In this document: piece after piece, positions 58,511 to 64,000 of the stretch | Layout: each line of letters opens with the position of its first letter | How positions within the stretch are numbered: the first letter of the stretch is position 1 | NCBI GenBank assembly: GCA_035582835.1 | Contig: JAYKAV010003433.1 | Span: 185,810 to 249,809 of the forward strand | Direction of reading: 5' to 3' | Source of the DNA: Phoebastria nigripes | Lineage: Eukaryota; Chordata; Aves; Procellariiformes; Diomedeidae | DNA: 64,000 bases | Position numbers and translations under genes: made by a program | Notes under the pieces: model-generated | The model's input: the letters and a program-made list of their open reading frames with translations, nothing else | Database searches by the model: none | What the model was told of the DNA's origin: nothing

Positions 58511-58683
58511 GCCCTGTTTGCCCGTCCTGGTCGCAGCACTCCTGGTCNCTAGCGCTCCCTGGAGCTGCCTCGTGAGAGCTGCCGGCTCCCGGAGGGTCTC
58601 TGCGCTCCCCTGTGGGTCCCCTGGCTCAGGGAACCCCCCCTGTATGCCTCGATCCGCTGCTCTACTGCTGGATGTGCCTCTGA

Positions 58684-60099
58684 GAAGATTAAATTATTTT
58701 GGTGGTATCTTTATAGTAAAATATCTGACCAACATTTAAAATTACCATGATAAAGTTCATCTCGTGGAAGAACAAATCTTTTATATGTAACTATACCTCT
58801 GTCAAAGATATAATCAGAAACATGATCTTTATTTTTGTGTTACCATGAAAAATGACCAAGGTACATAAAATTGCTGATACATCATATTTACAACAAATGA
58901 CACTTGTTCCTGGTAGCATGTTTGCCTAGTTAATATGCAAAGAAAAATGAAACTGTAGATAAGGAACTAAATACACTGTTTGACTAATATTGTAGCATAT
59001 ATATGATATTCCAGAATTTTATCATCTACACATATTATGAGTTAAAATACTGAATTTGCTGCCTTTTCAGTGGAGTGACAAAATGTTAAACTGCTTCAGT
59101 AATGGAAGCTTTAACTATCAGGCTTAAGATTATTTTGATTTTTTTTTTCTTTCTAAGGAACTCTTTGCATCAGCAGGCATTTGGACTTGGCTATATTTTT
59201 GAAAGTGTTTGGTATCTGATTTTTCTTTGCATCATAAAACTATGTCAACATATTCTATACACTTTATTCTAGATTACCTTAGTCTTGAAAATAACAATTG
59301 CAGCAAGCAAGAGCAAACAAGCTTGGACTTTTGAAGATGTGAACCAGTATGAAGACTACTGTTTTGGACTCTTCTGTCCAAGAATGTTCTTTGTGAACCT
59401 AATTCTTTTCTTTATGTCTCTGTTGTGTTTTGTGCCTTTCTGATGTCCAGTCATGCTGATCAGTAAAAACTTTTCATTAAGAAAATTGCCCATAAACTGC
59501 AAATGAACCACTAAATGAATTTTAAAGTTCAGCTTTGCCAACTGTAATTCTTCCCAGGCCTTCCATGAAGACATTTAAAGGATATACTGGACTCTGTTCA
59601 AAAGCCTCAACAGAGTTGTCCAGGAAGATGAGTGATGCCCTAGAAAATCCTGGCTGTCCTCCAGCTGCCATTCTACAGTGATGTGGGTCTCCTGAGTGTC
59701 ATATCTGCCATCCCTGTGTGGATCTCTCACATATGCTGGTGCCTCTCAAAAGATATTATCAGTTATGTCTGGACAACATACTTGACCCTCACATGCCATT
59801 TGTCCTGTGGGCTCCATTGATCTCCGCTGATGATAATGGAAGCAGACACCTAAATTTAAATGTCATAATGTTGAAATTAATCTCAGTCCTGTCAACCAAA
59901 GAACTCCTGAATATACTAATGATTCCTGAGTCTATGGTTTAAATGAATGGGAATTNGATCTTTCAAAGACATTTTGTATTGTCACTGCAATGTATGTAGC
60001 ACTATTTCATCCACCTATTTCATAATATTAAGAGATGTGTCAGTGAAGAAGATGAAGAATCAGGGATCTGTTAAGTATCTTCATTCAACTTCAATATTC
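58684..60099. other. Unique AT-rich DNA, no gene seen
   Basis: About 1.4 kb. A weak trace of the old dispersed repeat may be present near 59830-59910 (CACCTAAATTTAAATGTCAT). No exon recognised. Confidence 0.5.
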
Positions 60100-60565
60100 A
60101 TAGCATCATAGAACAGTCTGGGTTTGAAAGGACCTTTAAAGATCATCTAGTCCAACCCCCCTGCTGTGGGAAGGGGCATCTTTCACTAGATTAGGTTGCT
60201 TAAAGCCCCATCCAACCTGGCCTTGAACACTTCCAATGATGGGGCATCCACAACTTCTCTGGGCAACCTGTTCCACTGTCTCACCAGCCTCAAAGTAAAG
60301 AATTTCATCCTTATGTCCAATATAAACCTACCCTCTTTCAGTTCAAAACCATTGCCCCTTGTCCTGTCACTACAGGCCCTGGTAAAAAGTCTCTGTCTTT
60401 CTAACAAGCCCCCTTGAGTATTGAAAGGCCACAATAAAATCTCCCTAGAGCTTTCTCTTCTCCAGGCTGAACAGACACAACTCTCTCAGCCTTTTTTTTT
60501 AGGAGAGGTATTCCAGCCCTCTGATCTTTTTCGTGGACCTCCTCTGGACCCGCTCGAGCAGGTTA
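60100..60565 (-). mobile_element. CR1 LINE 3' part, minus strand
   Basis: Tail ATAGCATCATAGAACAGTCT followed by GGACCTTTAAAGATCATCTA and GTCCAACCCCCCTGCTGTGG. The 82-codon frame 60186-60434 gives the ORF2 end (CSDRTRGNGFELKEGRFILD, RLPREVVDAPSLEVFKARLD). It ends near CCGCTCGAGCAGG. Same subfamily as the near full-length copy at 53651, judged by the 3' UTR. Confidence 0.95.
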
Positions 60566-60772
60566 TTGCTCTTATTGCTGAAAGCCTATTCTTACCTTTC
60601 TTGTACATGATTCACATGCTATAGTAATTCAACAGAGTTTGCATGATACTCTAGTACCTTCCGCTACAAACACAACCCCTGTGAATGGAATAGATATTTT
60701 AAAATGAAAACATTGTTTTGAAGGTGAAAATAAAAACATATCCTGATTATTCTAGCATTTTGAATTTCTAAG

Positions 60773-61313
60773 TCTCCTGGTTTCGGCTGGGATACAGTTA
60801 ATTTTCTTCCTAGTAGCTGGTATAGTGCTGTGTTTTGGATTTAAAATGAGAAGAATGTTGATAACACACTGATGTTTTAGTTGTTGCTAAGTAGTGCTTA
60901 CACTAGTCAAGGACTTTTCAGCTTCCCATGCTCTGCCAGGTGCACAAGAAGCTGGGAGGGAGCATAGCCAGGGCAGCTAATCCAAGCTGTCTAACGGGGT
61001 ATTCCATACCATACGACGTCATGCTCAGTATATAAACTGGGGGGAATTGGCTGGGGAACAGCAATCACTGCTTGGGGACTGGTTGGGCATCGGTCGGCAG
61101 GTTGTGAGCAATTGCATTGTGCATTACTTATTTTGTATATTCTATCATCATTATTATTATTTTCCCTTCCTTTTCTGTTCTATTAAACTGCCTTTATTTC
61201 AATCCATGAATTTTACTTTTTTTTTCCAATTCTCTCCCCTATCCCACTCGGAGGCGGAAGAGGGAGCAAGTGGCTGTGTGGTGTTTGGCTGCCTGCTGGG
61301 TTAAACCACAATA
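60773..61313 (+). mobile_element. Solo LTR, family 1 (copy J), CTAAG duplication
   Basis: Complete LTR flanked by CTAAG (60768-60772 and 61314-61318). The ends are slightly mutated: TCTCCTGG for TGTCCTGG, and ACAATA for ACGACA. CRE-like CGACGTCA at 61014-61021, TATATAAA at 61029-61036 and ATTAAA at 61182-61187. A short ATT repeat lies between TATA and polyadenylation signal. The subfamily differs from copies A/C and D/I and resembles E and F. Confidence 0.95.
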
Positions 61314-62234
61314 CTAAGTCTTGGTGATGTTACTTTAAGAAGAGCTAGAATAACCCTAGTCTATAGTTTAATTGTTAGAGAGCTTGGAATCTGGCAATTC
61401 ACTTAATTTTTAAATAAAACTGATGTAAGTATAACATGATTAGTCACATACTTATCCAGTTAAAAATTATAAAATCTTGAAGACTAAGCAAGTGCAACAT
61501 AATTGATTCTTGAATTCCCAGAAAGATTACTTTCAAGTCTAAAAAATAATGTTATGAGGTAAACACTAATAGTAATTTTAAAGAATATTGCTGACAACTC
61601 ACTGTATCTAAAACTAGCCTTTGGAGCCTTTGAATAACCAAAACATCAAATCCTTAACAAAGAGAGTGCTTAACAGGCACAGATGAAGGTAACTCTTAAC
61701 ACAACATTAAGAGAGGTCAAGCTTCTGTGCAGTTATGAAAATTAGAGAAATTTCCTATTGGCATGTTCATACTGACAATGTGGTTTTGCCTCCTGTTTCA
61801 TTCCAGTTCATAACTCTTGAATTTTGCAGTATCTTCTTAATTTGCACTCAGTTTGTAGAAAAACAAATAGCTGTTTTCTTTGTGGTGAAACGTGATTTCA
61901 CAACAGAGGATAGTCTGCACTAAAGATGTGTGTTGAAAGATGAACCTATCCATACCATCTGGCTCTGGGACTGTGAGGCACTCCCAGATGCTGATAGTGA
62001 AAATAGTGTAGAGGTAACTATGTTTCTGTGAAGTCAAGTCGGGGAAGAATCCTGACCTGTAGCACCCCAGCGTGATCTGCAAGTCACTGTGCAGTCACTG
62101 GTGTAAGGTACTGAAATGTTCATCTTTGGGAGTGAGAGGTACGGAGGGTTTTCCCTTAGTTCCTGTTCAGTAGGTTCAGCAACCTTAAATTGGAAAGGGA
62201 TCTAGCATTTTATAAGGACTTTTCCATGGACATG
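61314..62234. other. Unique sequence between LTRs, no feature seen
   Basis: About 920 bp between two oppositely oriented LTRs of one family. No ERV internal sequence, exon or CR1 seen. Confidence 0.55.
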
Positions 62235-62392
62235 TGTCGTGGTTTAACCNTAGCTAGCAACTAAACACCACACAGCCGCTCGCTCACTCCCCCACCTCCG
62301 GTGGGATGGGGGAGAGAATCGGGAGGGTAAAAGTGAGAAAACTCGTGAGTTGAGACAAAAACAGTTTAATAATTGAAAAAAAAATAAAGTAA

Positions 62393-62429
<37 letters not shown>

Positions 62430-62540
62430 ATAATAATAATAATAATAATAATAATAGAATATACAAAGCAAGTGATGCACGATTCAATTGCTCACCACCC
62501 GCTGACCGATGCCCAGCCAGTCCCCCAGCAACGATCGCTA
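62235..62540 (-). mobile_element. Truncated LTR, family 1 (copy F)
   Basis: Minus strand: the terminal TGTCGTGGTTTAACC (62235) and CACACAGCCGCTCGCTCACT are the LTR 3' end. The polyadenylation region, a trinucleotide repeat and CAATTGCTCACCACCCGCTG follow, up to about 62540 (CCCCCAGCAACGATCGCTAA). The TATA region and the 5' half are missing. The retained half keeps many CpG, so the copy looks young despite the deletion. Confidence 0.9.
62397..62456. repeat. (TAG)n(TAA)n microsatellite in LTR copy F
   Basis: About eleven TAG units pass into about ten TAA units. It lies at the LTR position where other copies have ATT or TTG repeats. Confidence 0.96.
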
Positions 62541-64000
62541 ACTAATTTTCATTTGTATTATATTTTTCTCTGTTCCATTTGAAAAAAAAAAAAAAAAGTT
62601 TTCTTAGTTTTTTTTAATGCTGATGACATTTCCTATGATCTTGGTAAAGGTAAATGCTCTCCAGACATATTTATAAAAAAAAAAATTGGATGGTTAATGA
62701 CCTTGAATATTCAATATATATTTTGATTTTCAGATAATCCATACTTTCCTTTTTTTATTTTTCTTTCCTTATTTAGGTACATCCATGACATAGAGATATG
62801 TTACACTGAGTGGACTCAACTGATCATAGTACAACACACTGAAAGAGGAATATTGAAAAATCTTTCCTTAAAATTTTAATTTTTTTTCATAGATTTTATA
62901 AAGAAAATAAAAAATGTGAGTCAGAATGGAAGTTTATTGATATAATACAGAAAAAGGTAGAATCAATATTGAAAAGAGATCTAATATAGTGGAGAAAGAA
63001 AAGCTTTTCATGCTTGAATGGAAGAAATTTCATATTTTATGGAGTGATAAACCAAACAACACAGTATCTGAAGAATGAAATTAATTACTTACTGATGGGC
63101 TTTGTTTGCTTTTTTTGTTTACTGTAGCATTTGAAAGATTCACACATAAGGAAGATAAAGTGAATACTGACACCACGTGTCCTTCAAAATATTACTCAAA
63201 ACTGAGATTGAGTTCTCAAACAAAGCTCAATCAACTAATTTTTATGTGCCAGATTTAAACATGGTGAAAATTAAAAGGATTCTGGAAATGCCAGACTCCA
63301 CCTCTGGAGTTTTTCTGGAGTCAGGAAATCTTGATTCCTTCCTTGCCTCATACATTGATTATTTGTATAAAACTGAACAAGTTGTTTTTTTTTTTTTTTT
63401 TTAGTTTTCAGCTTCTCATTTATCATCAGTTTAACCCATTCATACTGAAAACTTTCTTTGACCACAATCACCNTTCACTTTGCTTAGGTATACTACCTAC
63501 CATAGTGAGACCCAATTATTATAATAATCCTATGCAAATTACAGGAGGTTTGCAAGGTCTAAGTTTTTCAGAAAAGCATACAGTATATTTCTATCTGTCG
63601 AAGAACTTTATTTGAAGAAACTTGTAAACCAGTACTGAGTCAAACCCAGGGCAAAGCAACATAGCATTTAAATTTGAAAACCAACTGTAATGATCTGAAA
63701 TATTGTTTTCCTACCCCAACTGAATTTAGTTCAAGCTGTAATGATAAAAGCCCAGAAGCAGAAGTGATACATTTATAGACAGGCAATTTCCTTAGCAAAA
63801 TGTGAAAGGTCCTTTCTGCCTCTGTTAGAAAAAACACAAAGGCTAGGTCAAGATGTTGACACAGTAGTGTCAGGAAAACCTGTTTCAGCCATCCATACCT
63901 CCCGGAATGCAAACTCCAGGAAGGGTGTACAAGGCAGATTGTGTGGCTAATGAAAAATTGTATCAGTGAGCATGAACTGTTATGAAGCTGAGGTTTTCTC
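62541..64000. other. Unique AT-rich DNA, no gene seen
   Basis: Final 1.46 kb. Contains short homopolymers (A near 62581-62597, T near 63385-63402). No frame looks like an exon, and no retroelement is recognised up to the window end. Confidence 0.6.

Larger units (their letters stand above)
53651..58683 (-). mobile_element. Near full-length CR1 LINE, carrying a nested LTR
   Basis: One minus-strand CR1 from the octamer tail (ATAGAATCATAGAATCATAG, 53651) to about 58683. Subtracting the LTR at 55371-55927 leaves about 4.47 kb, close to the roughly 4.5 kb usual for a complete CR1. In element order it has a short 5' leader, ORF1 (coiled coil with CxxC, then esterase-like domain), ORF2 (APE endonuclease, reverse transcriptase, conserved C-terminus) and a 3' UTR with tail. 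All ORFs are broken by stops or frameshifts and key RT residues are changed, so it is inactive. The only copy in the window that keeps ORF1. Confidence 0.95.

Noticed and set aside
60773..62540. Two LTRs at the end of the window as one provirus
   Set aside because: Opposite orientation. The first has its own exact CTAAG target duplication on both sides.
1..64000. CRISPR array, phage, plasmid or bacterial operon
   Set aside because: No spaced direct repeats, no operon-like dense frames. The repeat content is that of a bird genome.
1..64000. tRNA or other structured RNA gene
   Set aside because: No cloverleaf with A and B box consensus was recognised by eye. A covariance-model scan would be needed to exclude one fully.

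Overview
The window looks like bird nuclear DNA. It is AT-rich and carries many CR1 LINEs whose 3' ends have the avian 8-bp tail (ATTCTATG in plus copies, CATAGAAT in minus copies). It also carries numerous solo LTRs with 5-bp target-site duplications (TSDs). I recognise no host protein-coding exon, tRNA, rRNA, CRISPR array or bacterial-type gene. The longest open frames lie in retroelements or across N gaps. Whether the window is intergenic or a large intron cannot be decided from the sequence. The LTR types suggest a neoavian bird, but that is inference.

By my boundaries, about 17-18 kb of roughly 63 kb of real sequence is recognisable retroelement. (1) Ten copies of one LTR family (ends TGTCCTGG/TGTYCTGG ... 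CACGACA) lie at 4085, 4684, 16859, 21302, 23258, 31935, 32742, 55371, 60773 and 62235. Several have clear 5-bp TSDs, which fits an ERVL-like element. (2) Three copies of a second, longer LTR (TGTATTGGG ... CACTACA) lie at 9372, 24060 and 32679, and the two plus-strand copies have an obvious internal tandem repeat of about 45 bp. The third copy is interrupted by a family-1 LTR and is followed by a possible scrap of ERV internal sequence. (3) CR1 copies lie at 26095, 28920, 36134, 38219-39655 (a stack of three), 46209, 48583, 53651-58683 and 60100. The 53651-58683 copy is close to full length, with a coiled-coil/CxxC plus esterase-type ORF1 and an endonuclease-RT ORF2, all inactivated, and carries a family-1 LTR inside it.

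Other content: assembly gaps at 31615-31919 and 42730-43130, both with poly-A at an edge; a CpG-bearing, TATA-containing LTR-like segment (about 42010-42729) cut by the second gap; microsatellites, including a TTGGG/GGTTT tract with a textbook G-quadruplex motif (7324-7341); an ancient amniote SINE-like fragment near 18010; and three related copies of an old dispersed repeat I cannot name (about 2700, 20615, 35195). The rest is unique-looking AT-rich DNA.

No new biological system is convincingly visible. The best second looks are the near-complete CR1, the CRE/CCAAT/TATA promoter shared by the LTR family, the 45-bp repeat and antisense open frames of the second LTR family, the possible ERV 3' coding remnant at 34117-34294, and the gap-truncated LTR candidate near 42.0-42.7 kb.
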